DNA of 64,000 nt from Halobacillus massiliensis (GTDB lineage: Bacteria; Bacillota; Bacilli; Bacillales; Halobacillaceae), in assembly GCF_900166625.1 (NCBI RefSeq), contig NZ_LT800499.1:3367676-3431675 (forward strand), written 5' to 3'. The notes below the pieces were generated by a model. That model did not search any database and was not told the DNA's origin. It saw only the letters and a list, made by a program, of their open reading frames with translations. Position 1 is the stretch's first letter. Every line of letters starts with the position of its first letter. The position numbers and the translations under genes were made by a program. This document shows, one piece after another, positions 33,845 through 41,579 of this stretch.

Positions 33845-34912
33845 TTATTTTCTTGCACTCCAATAAGCTCCTTCCTCCATATGCACAAAAGGAATATCCG
33901 TATCTACTATTCCAGTTATTTTTGAAAGCGAAAGGTCCTTTCCACCAAGCCATTGGCTAAAATCAAATTCTTCTGGCTCCTGATCTCCGCCAAGAGCAAA
34001 CCATGTCTTCATTTCCTGTGGTAAATACCCTGATGTGTGAATCGTGCCTGCCCAGTTTCTGTATTGTTTAGAAAAAACTCCTTTATCTGTATCATTCATA
34101 TGTCTAAACGCTTCATAGGGCCCCCGGATATGGCCGCGAGCATTGTTAATAGATTCCATTCGCTTCAATGAATCTGTGAGATGGTTACGGTTCTCTTTTT
34201 TTTGAAGCTCAAAGTGATTGGTACACACATTGGATTCCCTGACCTCTACACCGCGTGGTGAGGCTTCAACGATATACGTCCGGTTACTGGGATCAAATAC
34301 AATATAGCTGAAGGAATGACGATGGGGAATTTCTTTTAGCATCGCTACAGCTTCATCCACATTAGCGCATGATTCAAGAACTAAACGTCCGATCATACAG
34401 CAGATAAACCCTTTACCCGGTTTCTTGCGGTGCATAAAGTTATACCCCATTACAAGTCCATGTTCATTCATACCATCCATGCGGCCAGTGATTCTTTGAG
34501 TTGGTCCGGCAATAGCATAGCCTCCGTCCGACGGCTGGAAAAAGGAATAACGACCTTCGTAAGTTTTAGGCATGTAATCATAATTTCTAATTAAGTAGCC
34601 ATCTCCTGTCATAATGGAGCAGCCTGATTTTTTATAATCGACCCGATAACCGCCAAATTCCATTAGAACTCTTTCCATCGGCCATTCCAGTGCATCTCTC
34701 AGCCCTTCGAGTTCCTCCCAGACTTGAGGTGCAAAAGTAGTAATGGCAGCCTTTGCTTCCGCTTCTTCTACAATAAAGCGAGGCTTGCGCACTTTCCATT
34801 GTCGCACTCTGTTTTCTATGGTTAATGACCCTTTCAGCAGTTCTCCTTGCTTATATCCGAAATCATAATGTGAGCCCCTGAACTGCAGAATCTCACTATA
34901 TATCTGTTTCAT
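33845..34912 (-). CDS. C45 family autoproteolytic acyltransferase/hydrolase
   Basis: A 355-residue Ntn-hydrolase-like protein related to acyl-CoA:6-aminopenicillanate acyltransferase and linear amide hydrolases. Cys98 in VDYKKSGCSIM is the expected nucleophile exposed by self-cleavage between Gly97 and Cys98; IRNYDYMP and GMNEHGLVMGYNFMHR are the conserved downstream strands. Substrates of bacillary members are unknown; acyl-amino acids or quorum-sensing amides are possible. It starts at ATG 34912 after GAGGGTAAG. No signal peptide, so it acts in the cytoplasm. It stands alone. Confidence 0.85.
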   Translation of the reverse strand: MKQIYSEILQFRGSHYDFGYKQGELLKGSLTIENRVRQWKVRKPRFIVEEAEAKAAITTFAPQVWEELEGLRDALEWPMERVLMEFGGYRVDYKKSGCSIMTGDGYLIRNYDYMPKTYEGRYSFFQPSDGGYAIAGPTQRITGRMDGMNEHGLVMGYNFMHRKKPGKGFICCMIGRLVLESCANVDEAVAMLKEIPHRHSFSYIVFDPSNRTYIVEASPRGVEVRESNVCTNHFELQKKENRNHLTDSLKRMESINNARGHIRGPYEAFRHMNDTDKGVFSKQYRNWAGTIHTSGYLPQEMKTWFALGGDQEPEEFDFSQWLGGKDLSLSKITGIVDTDIPFVHMEEGAYWSARK

Positions 34913-35089
34913 TTCGCTTACCCTCTTTTGCTGTAGTTTTGCTTTTTAGATTACGGGAATTTCCAGGAGAATAAAAGGATTTAGCTTGTTTGACATGCTG
35001 AATGGTAACACCGCTTCATTTTTAGAAAGCCTAATATGCTGAACAATGAATCCATGGTTAGGATCTCTGAGAGTTTCCAAAGCCAATAC

Positions 35090-36466
35090 TTAATACAGTT
35101 TTCCTTGTTTAAATAAAATAGTCGACAGCTTCATTACAGAATGGATGTAACAGTTTTGTCTCAAAGGAAAAGGATCTCCAAAAAACTGTGGAAGAATTGT
35201 ATCCAACGTGTTCTGCATTCTTTCAAAAAGCAATTCATAAATCTGCTCTTCTTTATAAAATTGAGTCTCTCTTCCTTGAATCCATTCCAGGTAAGAGACA
35301 ATGACCCCGCCCGCATTTGCTAAAATATCGGGGATAATTAATGTCCCGCTATCACTAAGATATTTATCAGCCTCTTCGGTTATTGGAGCATTGGCCCCCT
35401 CTACAATAATAGGCGCTTTAATTTTTTTCATGTTATCTTTATGAATTTGGTTTTCAAGGGCAGCCATAATAAGGACATCTACGTTAATTTCCAGCAGCGA
35501 ATCTCTTTCTTTGAGATCTGCCTTTATTTTATGTTCCGATAAGTCTTCCTTCGTTTTTGGCAAGTCTCCATCATGATCCCTGGCGAACTTTACAAGAGCC
35601 GGAATATCTAATCCATCTGAGTTATAGAGCATCACATTACTGTCACTGACTGCAACTACTTCATTTTGAAGGTAATTACATTGAAAGGCCTCAAGGGCAG
35701 CGACTGATCCTAAATTTCCGAACCCCTGGACAGCTACTTTCATTTTCTTATCTTTCAACTTTAGGGCGTTTTCTGCGAAACTGTTGTCCTGTTCCTGCAG
35801 CCATTTCTCCTGCTCGTTTAAGAAGTCGTGCATAATATAACGGAAAGTAAAGTAAACACCTTTTCCAGTAGCGCTCTTTCTTCCTAAAGAACCACCATTA
35901 ATAATACTTTTACCTGTAAAACTGCCGCGATATGGTTCTCCCGGATGAGTGTTTTTATACTCTGCCATCATCCAGTCCATTTCCCGTTCTCCTGTTCCTG
36001 CATCAGGTGCTGGAATATCTTTATCCGGCCCTAATATATCGTTAAAATACTGAACATATTTCTTGCAGATGAGATTGAGTTCTTTCACAGAATACTTTTT
36101 AGGATTAATGATCACTCCGCCTTTACCTCCTCCAAAAGGAAGCTCGTGAAGTGAATTTTTTAAAGTCATCAGCCGGGCTAAATTAGAAACCTCGCTTTCA
36201 TTTACACTTTCATGGAAACGTATGCCGCCTTTATAGGGACCGAGTGTATCATTATGCTGTACCCGGAAGGCAGGAATTCTGACGATTGTTCCATTCTCAA
36301 GAGCCACCCGCAAATAGGATTTATGTACATGGTTTGGGGTGGAGAGGAGAGCAACTAATGATTTAAAGGCCTGCTCACGAGTCTGGGCTTTTAAATCCGG
36401 CAGAAAGCTTTCGTCCTTTAAGAGAGATGTTAATGAATTTTCGATTACTGTATTTCGCTCACTCAT
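35090..36466 (-). CDS. Glu/Leu/Phe/Val dehydrogenase (glutamate dehydrogenase type)
   Basis: A 458-residue dehydrogenase. The substrate-side motif LPFGGGKGGVIINPKKYS holds the catalytic lysine region (near 110-127), PAPDAGTGEREMDWM follows, and the cofactor loop is VQGFGNLGSVAALEAF. It interconverts glutamate and 2-oxoglutarate plus ammonium; in bacilli these enzymes are usually catabolic. It is about 35 residues longer than B. subtilis RocG because of a charged insertion (HDFLNEQEKWLQEQDNSFAENALKLKDKK, cited in two pieces: residues from HDFLNEQ to LKDKK near 230-258) before the Rossmann domain, so it is a divergent member. ATG 36466 follows TAGGAGGT; the upstream ATG 36499 has no site. Confidence 0.88.
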   Translation of the reverse strand: MSERNTVIENSLTSLLKDESFLPDLKAQTREQAFKSLVALLSTPNHVHKSYLRVALENGTIVRIPAFRVQHNDTLGPYKGGIRFHESVNESEVSNLARLMTLKNSLHELPFGGGKGGVIINPKKYSVKELNLICKKYVQYFNDILGPDKDIPAPDAGTGEREMDWMMAEYKNTHPGEPYRGSFTGKSIINGGSLGRKSATGKGVYFTFRYIMHDFLNEQEKWLQEQDNSFAENALKLKDKKMKVAVQGFGNLGSVAALEAFQCNYLQNEVVAVSDSNVMLYNSDGLDIPALVKFARDHDGDLPKTKEDLSEHKIKADLKERDSLLEINVDVLIMAALENQIHKDNMKKIKAPIIVEGANAPITEEADKYLSDSGTLIIPDILANAGGVIVSYLEWIQGRETQFYKEEQIYELLFERMQNTLDTILPQFFGDPFPLRQNCYIHSVMKLSTILFKQGKLY

Positions 36467-36690
36467 GTTTTGACCTCCTAAGTCATATGTCCTATTCATA
36501 CTAACCTCTTCCCTTTATTTGAAGATTCAAACTAATGTTTTGTTATTAAAAAAACTGCATTTTTCCTAGTGTTATTATTATTTTTTTGGTAGTCTATTAG
36601 TGGTAAATCATCAGTAAGCGTTTTCTATGGATAAGCCTGCTTTTAGTTTCGCATGATATAATAAAGCCCCTTAAAGGATGGTGTTTTTCA

Positions 36691-37752
36691 ATGAAACGAC
36701 TAGTCATATTAGGAGGCGGATACGGCGGGGTAAAAATGCTGTTAAGCCTGTTGGATTCAGGGATACCAAAAGATGTACATATTACATTGATTGACCGGAA
36801 TCCATATCACTCCATTAAAACAGAATTCTACGCCATTGCAGCTGGGACGGAAGCAGATAAGAGCGTTCGTATGGAATTCCCTGCGCATGATCAAGTCAGG
36901 TATGTGTTTGAAGAGATTAATAAAATTGACGTAGAAAATGACCAAGTTTATATTAAGGATTTTAAAGAAACGGTACCGTTCGATTACTTACTGATCGGCC
37001 TGGGCTGTGAGGACAACTATCACGGCATTGACGGAGCTGACGAATTTACGGAAAGTGTGCAGACCTTCTATAAAGCAAGAAAAGCAGGTCTTGCTGTAGG
37101 TAACTTGAAAGCTTATGGCAAAGTAACAGTGGTAGGGGCCGGATTAAGCGGGATTGAAGTCGCTTCTGAAATCCGCGAAAGCCGTTCTGATTTGAACATC
37201 CGCTTATTAGACAGAGGAGCAACAGTACTGCGAGCTTTTGATAAAAAAATTCAAAATTATGTGGAAGAGTGGTTCGCGAGCAATGATGTAGAAGTGATCC
37301 ACAATGCGAATGTCGGGTATGTAGAGAAAGACGGTGTATGTAACAACGGAGTCTGCTATATTAACGACGTTACCATTTGGACAGCAGGAGTACGACCAAA
37401 TTACCTCGTTCGTGAACTGCCGTTTGAAAAAGACGAACAGGATAAAATTATCGTTAATGACTTCTATCAGACCCCATCCCACACAAACGTTTATGTAGTT
37501 GGGGACTGCGCTTCCTCTGAATTCTCTCCAAGCGCTCAATTAGCGGGCCAGCAGGGAGAGCAGATCGCTGAAATACTTCACTCAATATTTAAAGGGAAAG
37601 AACCAGATAAACCAAAAGAAATCAAATTAAAAGGAACACTCGGCTCTCTTGGTAAATCAGACGGCTTTGGTAACATGATGCAGCAGCCGATGACCGGCCG
37701 CCTTCCGCGCCTGGCTAAATCTGGTGTATTATGGCTTAATAAACGACATTAA
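36691..37752 (+). CDS. yutJ: NADH dehydrogenase-like FAD-dependent oxidoreductase (YutJ-like)
   Basis: A 353-residue flavoprotein of the type II NADH dehydrogenase family. It has the FAD loop VILGGGYGGVKMLLSLL (residues 4-20), a second NAD-binding loop VTVVGAGLSGIEVASEI (~146-162), and the FAD ATG-like motif VYVVGDCAS (~268-276). It lacks the long C-terminal membrane anchor of typical Ndh, as does B. subtilis YutJ of nearly the same length. It may pass electrons from NADH to menaquinone or another acceptor. A TATAAT box lies at 36656-36661, and AAAGGATGG precedes the start. It is immediately followed by the antitoxin RNA promoter. Confidence 0.87.
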   Translation: MKRLVILGGGYGGVKMLLSLLDSGIPKDVHITLIDRNPYHSIKTEFYAIAAGTEADKSVRMEFPAHDQVRYVFEEINKIDVENDQVYIKDFKETVPFDYLLIGLGCEDNYHGIDGADEFTESVQTFYKARKAGLAVGNLKAYGKVTVVGAGLSGIEVASEIRESRSDLNIRLLDRGATVLRAFDKKIQNYVEEWFASNDVEVIHNANVGYVEKDGVCNNGVCYINDVTIWTAGVRPNYLVRELPFEKDEQDKIIVNDFYQTPSHTNVYVVGDCASSEFSPSAQLAGQQGEQIAEILHSIFKGKEPDKPKEIKLKGTLGSLGKSDGFGNMMQQPMTGRLPRLAKSGVLWLNKRH

Positions 37753-37758
37753 AATATG

Positions 37759-37788
37759 TTGAGCTTACGTATATAGTAGAGGTATAAT
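37759..37788 (+). promoter_or_regulatory. Promoter of the antitoxin RNA
   Basis: TTGAGC (37759-37764), an 18-nt spacer and a perfect TATAAT (37783-37788), placed directly after the yutJ stop. The predicted start is near 37795. Confidence 0.65.
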
Positions 37789-37791
37789 ATT

Positions 37792-37821
37792 AAAAAGACT
37801 GAATGCAAGAGCACTCAGTCT
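37792..37821 (-). terminator. Possible distal terminator of the toxin mRNA
   Basis: Minus-strand stem AGACTGAGTGC/GCATTCAGTCT followed by five T. On the plus strand the same sequence forms the 5' hairpin of the antitoxin RNA. Confidence 0.6.
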
Positions 37822-37925
37822 AAGACAACTATAGAAGCCGTGCAAATAAACGGCTGACCATATATCTATTGGAAAAAGTAACATCCTATCCTTTACCAGG
37901 GGCCTGGACGGTTACTTTTTTCTTG
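37795..37925 (+). ncRNA. Candidate type I antitoxin RNA, antisense to the 3' part of the toxin mRNA
   Basis: About 130 nt from a good promoter to the hairpin 37873-37921. It contains a 5' hairpin AGACTGAATGC/GCACTCAGTCT (37796-37821), a second hairpin AGCCGT/ACGGCT (37836-37855), and the terminator AAAAAGTAAC/GTTACTTTTT. The terminator overlaps the last codons of the toxin gene on the other strand, so the two RNAs are convergent and complementary at their 3' ends. This is the layout of txpA/RatA and bsrG/SR4 of B. subtilis and of the Fst par locus. RNA existence is inferred. Confidence 0.65.
37873..37921. terminator. Bidirectional terminator at the junction of toxin and antitoxin
   Basis: Stem AAAAAGTAAC/GTTACTTTTT with an inner CCAG/CTGG hairpin and T runs on both strands. 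The toxin stop codon TAA (37914-37912) is part of the stem, as in Fst-type loci. Confidence 0.75.
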
Positions 37926-38016
37926 TTTCTTTAATGATCGCAATTACGATCTTGATGACCCCTATCAAGACTAAATTTGAAGTTAAAAGGATCATCAGCA
38001 CTTCATAGTTTGACAA
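37912..38016 (-). CDS. Small hydrophobic type I toxin (TxpA/BsrG, holin-like toxin family)
   Basis: A 34-residue peptide read from TTG 38016: MSNYEVLMILL, then TSNLVLIGVIKIVIAI, ending IKETRKK. One membrane helix (about 7-28) is followed by a basic tail. The start MS(N/T)YE.LM matches TxpA and BsrG, as I remember those sequences. A near-perfect GGGGAGGTGG lies 7 nt before TTG. Just upstream, CTCCC can pair with GGGAG, hiding the ribosome site, and the 5' end carries an AGCCGT/ACGGCT hairpin. Such peptides insert into the membrane and stop growth when the antisense RNA is lost. The gene is too short for the usual ORF cut-off. Confidence 0.78.
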   Translation of the reverse strand: MSNYEVLMILLTSNLVLIGVIKIVIAIIKETRKK

Positions 38017-38018
38017 AC

Positions 38019-38063
38019 AACCACCTCCCCTCCTAGGGAGATGGCCAGCCGTCATAACGGCTT
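38019..38063 (-). promoter_or_regulatory. Structured 5' leader of the toxin mRNA
   Basis: On the minus strand, hairpin AGCCGT-TATG-ACGGCT (38061-38047) is followed by CTCCC-TAGGA-GGGGAG (about 38040-38026), which sequesters the Shine-Dalgarno sequence. The AGCCGT/ACGGCT stem recurs in the antitoxin RNA at 37836-37855. On the plus strand the first hairpin is followed by TTTTTATTTT and can act as a terminator. Confidence 0.6.
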
Positions 38064-38111
38064 TTTATTTTATAGCTGTAATTCTATTTTACAATGGTAG
38101 AAGCTGTAAAT

Positions 38112-39062
38112 CTATCGGACAGCCGCTTGTTTTTCAAGCTCTTGATTTAAATAGAGCGCTAGTTCTTTCATTCCATATACCCCTGCCAAACGCTCGGCAT
38201 CAGAATTGTAATTCGTGTTTGTATTGACATCATAGGTATATAAATTCCCTTCCTTATCCTGTATAGCTTCGATTCCTGCCACTTGGATTCCATTCTCTTT
38301 AAGAAATTTCTCATACTTCTTTATCAGCGGGTTATAATAGCCGTCGAGAATTTGAAATTTCGCTCCCTTTGCCATTTCCGGCTTATCTGTCGGGCAGTAA
38401 GAATCATCAATCGTGCAAGCATCGGCCGGGCACAGTTCAAATCCTTCCGATGTGTCTACTTTCACAGCATAGACAAATCGGCCGCCGATAAATTCATGAC
38501 GGACTATATAAGGTTCAGGTGCCTGAATGTACTGCTGAATCAATGTGATTCCATCCACCGGCTCTTCATAAGATTCACCCTTCACATATTCCTCTAAAGC
38601 TTTTAATGAATGAAACAGCTGAACTCCTTGTCCTTTTCCAGCTCGATTATGCTTCGTAATAAAAGAGGATTCATTTAATTGTTCGGCGGCTTTTAAAATG
38701 TGCTTTCTACCGACAGCACTGACTGTCTTTGGTGTCAAAATCCCTTCGCTGTTTAGCGCCATATACTGATTAACTTTACTAACTTCCAGACGGAGGGCAC
38801 GGCTTCCATTAACAACTACGCGGTTATGACGTTCAAGCCAGGCGAGCACGGCTTCTGTGAATTCAGGAGCAAAGCGATGGTCTCTCGTATGGGAAGACGC
38901 GCTGATACGATTATAAAAAATCCCTTCGGGCGGCTTACTATTTAAATCAATCGTTCCTTCATCCAGATGCCACAGCTCATAAGGAAGTTCCAGTTCTTCC
39001 AGCCATGATGTCAGATGAGAAGTCCAGTCATCATTTTCATGAATAACATAAATTTTCGACAT
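38112..39062 (-). CDS. YheC/YheD-type ATP-grasp protein
   Basis: A 316-residue protein with an N-terminal pre-ATP-grasp part and a RimK-like ATP-grasp domain. FITKHNRAGKGQGVQLFHS binds ATP phosphates, ITLIQQYIQAPEPYIVRHEFIGGRFVYAVKV is the central strand pair, and YDVNTNTNYNSDAERLAGVYG carries the metal-binding DxNxNxN. Such enzymes ligate a carboxylate to an amine; relatives in spore formers are called endospore-coat-associated YheC/D, but the substrate is unknown. ATG 39062 follows GAGGGG; the extra upstream residues from 39104 are less likely. Confidence 0.85.
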   Translation of the reverse strand: MSKIYVIHENDDWTSHLTSWLEELELPYELWHLDEGTIDLNSKPPEGIFYNRISASSHTRDHRFAPEFTEAVLAWLERHNRVVVNGSRALRLEVSKVNQYMALNSEGILTPKTVSAVGRKHILKAAEQLNESSFITKHNRAGKGQGVQLFHSLKALEEYVKGESYEEPVDGITLIQQYIQAPEPYIVRHEFIGGRFVYAVKVDTSEGFELCPADACTIDDSYCPTDKPEMAKGAKFQILDGYYNPLIKKYEKFLKENGIQVAGIEAIQDKEGNLYTYDVNTNTNYNSDAERLAGVYGMKELALYLNQELEKQAAVR

Positions 39063-39159
39063 ATCGTGTTCCCCTCTCCAAGATGAGATATTCGTTGGGT
39101 TCATTGTAACACATAAAACCGAGTGATCTTCTATGATTTAAAGTGGGAGTGAGATGACT

Positions 39160-39323
39160 GTTCCGTTTATAATAAAAGGAGAAACGAAGCTGAGAATTAG
39201 CTCGCTTTCCGAGGGAAGCTGATGAGCTAGCTCGTTCCACTCACGGATCTCACCTTAGCTCTATCTCCCTGCAGGAGTCTCGCCATTTCCCAGCCTCTTT
39301 AAATTTAATGGGAGAAACGGAAC
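39160..39323 (+). repeat. Intergenic palindromic repeat, copy 1 (orientation A)
   Basis: Ends are GTTCCGTTT and AAACGGAAC. The core reads AGCTCGCTTTCC..., GATGAGCTAGCTCG, GGATCTCACC and GCAGGAGTCTCGCC. Closely similar copies lie at 56325 and 61330. It faces an inverted copy at 39374. Confidence 0.85.
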
Positions 39324-39373
39324 ACTGTAGTTTCAATAACCATTTTCCAAGAAATAGTCTTCTCTAACTAAAT

Positions 39374-39545
39374 GTTTCCGTTTCTCCTAATTAACGTAAA
39401 GGGCCGGGGGAAACGGCGAGACTCCTATGGGAGGATAGAACAAGGTGAGACCCCGAGGCCTAAAAGCCCGAGGAAGCTCACCGTTCGCCCATGGAAAGCG
39501 AGTTGTTTCCCCAGGCCCGGTTCTCTTATTTCAGGCATACGGAAC
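39374..39545 (-). repeat. Intergenic palindromic repeat, copy 2 (orientation B, inverted relative to copy 1)
   Basis: Ends are GTTTCCGTTT and ATACGGAAC. The core GGCGAGACTCCTATGGGAG ... GGTGAGACCCCG ... GCTCACCGTTCGCCC matches the reverse complement of orientation A. It lies 50 nt after copy 1, forming an inverted pair. Confidence 0.8.
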
Positions 39546-39599
39546 CAGATTCTCTTGTTAGTAAGAACAAAGAAGCCTTTATCAGAGTCCAGACCATGA

Positions 39600-39684
39600 T
39601 TGTTTACCCTGAAGGTGCTCGCATTCACACATGGAAAGTGAATTGTTCCCCCGCCCGGTTCTACTTTTGAAAGCAGACGAAACT
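39600..39684. repeat. Degenerate fragment of the intergenic repeat
   Basis: CACATGGAAAGTGAATTGTTCCCCCGCCCGG (in part) resembles the right half of orientation B, ending in ACGAAACTCC. The remaining gap 39546-39729 holds no gene. Confidence 0.45.
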
Positions 39685-39729
39685 CCTATATCTGAACAAG
39701 CAATAAATAATAGATGATTTACAACCATC

Positions 39730-39757
39730 AAAAAACCCAGACAGCTGTCTGGGTTTT
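39730..39757 (-). terminator. Terminator of the yndM-like gene
   Basis: Minus-strand stem AACCCAGACAG/CTGTCTGGGTT followed by six T. Confidence 0.9.
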
Positions 39758-40112
39758 AAGCAGTCGTTTCTGAAAGCTTTCTGTTAGTGATTAAATGAAG
39801 ATGAAGAAAATATTCGCTAACTCCAATAACAGCTGAAACAATGAGGGCGCCTGCAAAGCTTACATAAGCGCCGCTAAACAAGTTCGAAAGCCCCCAAACG
39901 AGAAATAGAGTCACAATAAAATCAAGAAATACGCTCGACCACAGATTTCCTTTTCTCAGTAATACATATTCCATTCCTACTCCAATGATAAGCAGCACAA
40001 CCGCAAGCACTATTGGCTGCCATAGAGCTGTATAGTTTACAGTGTCTAAGAAATACATCGACAAAATAAGCACGCTTGGCAAGGTGAATATTTTAACTAA
40101 AATACTTGTCAT
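39756..40112 (-). CDS. DUF2512 family membrane protein (YndM-like)
   Basis: A 118-residue protein with four helices (about 7-22, 30-50, 59-80 and 83-105), with the short basic LLRKGNLW loop and C-terminal HLHLITNRKLSETTA. The length and the helix pattern match the DUF2512/YndM family of bacilli, which has no known function. GGCAGGAAATG precedes ATG 40112. It follows the P450 gene by 65 nt with a hairpin in between. Confidence 0.75.
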   Translation of the reverse strand: MTSILVKIFTLPSVLILSMYFLDTVNYTALWQPIVLAVVLLIIGVGMEYVLLRKGNLWSSVFLDFIVTLFLVWGLSNLFSGAYVSFAGALIVSAVIGVSEYFLHLHLITNRKLSETTA

Positions 40113-40131
40113 GACATTTCCTGCCTTTCTG

Positions 40132-40171
40132 AAAAATAATAGCGTCTGTTAGTATTTGTAACAGACGCTAA
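40132..40171 (-). terminator. Terminator of the cytochrome P450 gene
   Basis: Minus-strand 12-bp stem TAGCGTCTGTTA/TAACAGACGCTA, followed by TTATTTTTC. Confidence 0.8.
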
Positions 40172-40176
40172 ACTAT

Positions 40177-41421
40177 TCAGACCCCTTTAATATTGGTTAA
40201 GACCACACCGCTTTTAGGAATGGCAGGTATCCGGCTCACATCATATTCGAGATCCTGATTTTCAGCAATTTTGTACTCTATATCATTGGTTAAAAACTTG
40301 GCACTGGATTTAATGGCTTCCACAGTGATCCATTCCCCCGGGCATCTGTGTCCTTTAAAATGCTCTCCACCTCCTTGCGGGACTAAATCATAAAGGCTCC
40401 CGTTCCATCCGTAGAACCTTTCAGGATAAAATTCATAAGGTGATTCCCAGAGCGTTTTATCGTGATTGACGCCATGCAGATCAATGAAAACCATCTGACC
40501 TTTTTTGAAAGGGTAGTCATTCCAAATGAAATCGCGGCGGGCAATCGCCCCAAGAAAAGGAGCAAAAGGAAAGTAGCGCCGCACTTCCTGTGCAAACATC
40601 CCTATATATTCATCATCAGCTACCTTTAACTTATCTGTCAGCTCCGGCTCTTCAAGTAATGCCAGAGCCGCATACGTAATGTATAGCGAAACAGCGACAG
40701 TCGGTCGCAGCACGTTCAATAACTCGATCGCAGCCATCCGGGCATCAAGAGGTTCTCCTTCTAAGTTTCTGTGAAAGGCCATCTCATAAGCCGCACTTCC
40801 TTTTGGTGCTTCGATTTTGCCTTCCCGTATGTTTAAGATGGTCTCTTCTATCCAATTTTCGGTCTTTTTCCTGTCCATTCTTCCCTGCCAGTGACGAGGT
40901 CCTACTCCACCAAAAGAATCGACAAGGGCCCAGAGCTGTTCCGCTCGCTTTTTAACTTCTTTTTCTTGTAAAGGTACACCGGACCATTCACAAATTGACC
41001 GGCAGAGCACTTCCTTAGCCTCATCCATAAGAACGATGGATCCCTCCCATTGTTTAGCCTGCTGCTGCCATGTTTTTGTTACAATTTCGCCAAAAATTTT
41101 TATCCTTTCTTTTGTCATAAGACTCATAAAAAGTAATTTTCGGTGTTCATGAGTGTTTCCATCCATTGTTTGAATGGCATGTTTCCCAAAAAGGGACTTT
41201 TGAATTCTCTTAGGAATCGCTTTCTCTCTCTGAAACTTTTCGTTATCATAAAACAACCGGGCTCCTTCTTCGCCCGTCAGGCAAATTACTTTCTTCCCTA
41301 AAACTCTTGTCTGAAAAATATCTGTTTCCAGCTGTTCAAAGCGCTTAGGTAAAAATGTATACCCCTCACGAAGGATGTTCATGGTCTGATCCATTCCTGC
41401 GTCTTTTGGTATTGTCTTCAT
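40177..41421 (-). CDS. cypC: Cytochrome P450, fatty-acid peroxygenase (CYP152, CypC/YbdT type)
   Basis: A 414-residue soluble haem enzyme that hydroxylates (or decarboxylates) fatty acids using hydrogen peroxide instead of a redox partner. The haem ligand is Cys360 in FKGHRCPGEW. In the I helix the usual acid-alcohol pair is replaced by Arg-Pro (LRPTVAVS, near residue 235), the hallmark of CYP152 that binds the substrate carboxylate. The N-terminal MDQTMNILREGYTFLPKRFEQLETDIFQTRVLGKKVI also matches P450-BSbeta. ATG 41421 follows AAGGAAGGG. No ferredoxin gene is nearby, as expected. Confidence 0.92.
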   Translation of the reverse strand: MKTIPKDAGMDQTMNILREGYTFLPKRFEQLETDIFQTRVLGKKVICLTGEEGARLFYDNEKFQREKAIPKRIQKSLFGKHAIQTMDGNTHEHRKLLFMSLMTKERIKIFGEIVTKTWQQQAKQWEGSIVLMDEAKEVLCRSICEWSGVPLQEKEVKKRAEQLWALVDSFGGVGPRHWQGRMDRKKTENWIEETILNIREGKIEAPKGSAAYEMAFHRNLEGEPLDARMAAIELLNVLRPTVAVSLYITYAALALLEEPELTDKLKVADDEYIGMFAQEVRRYFPFAPFLGAIARRDFIWNDYPFKKGQMVFIDLHGVNHDKTLWESPYEFYPERFYGWNGSLYDLVPQGGGEHFKGHRCPGEWITVEAIKSSAKFLTNDIEYKIAENQDLEYDVSRIPAIPKSGVVLTNIKGV

Positions 41422-41579
41422 TCTTCCCTTCCTTTCTATCACCAATTATTATCTACTTATTTTCCTTCCCATACGTTTTCCTAAACTTTCCTATTAGAAA
41501 AAGAATGAGTTTACGACGTCTCGATGAGGGTTAAACTGACTTTATCCAACAATGAATTCACCAGCACGGAGGTCAGCTT

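Noticed and set aside
39037-39628. Frames of 60-75 codons in the repeat region
   Set aside because: They translate the palindromic repeats; similar frames appear at each repeat copy with different interruptions.
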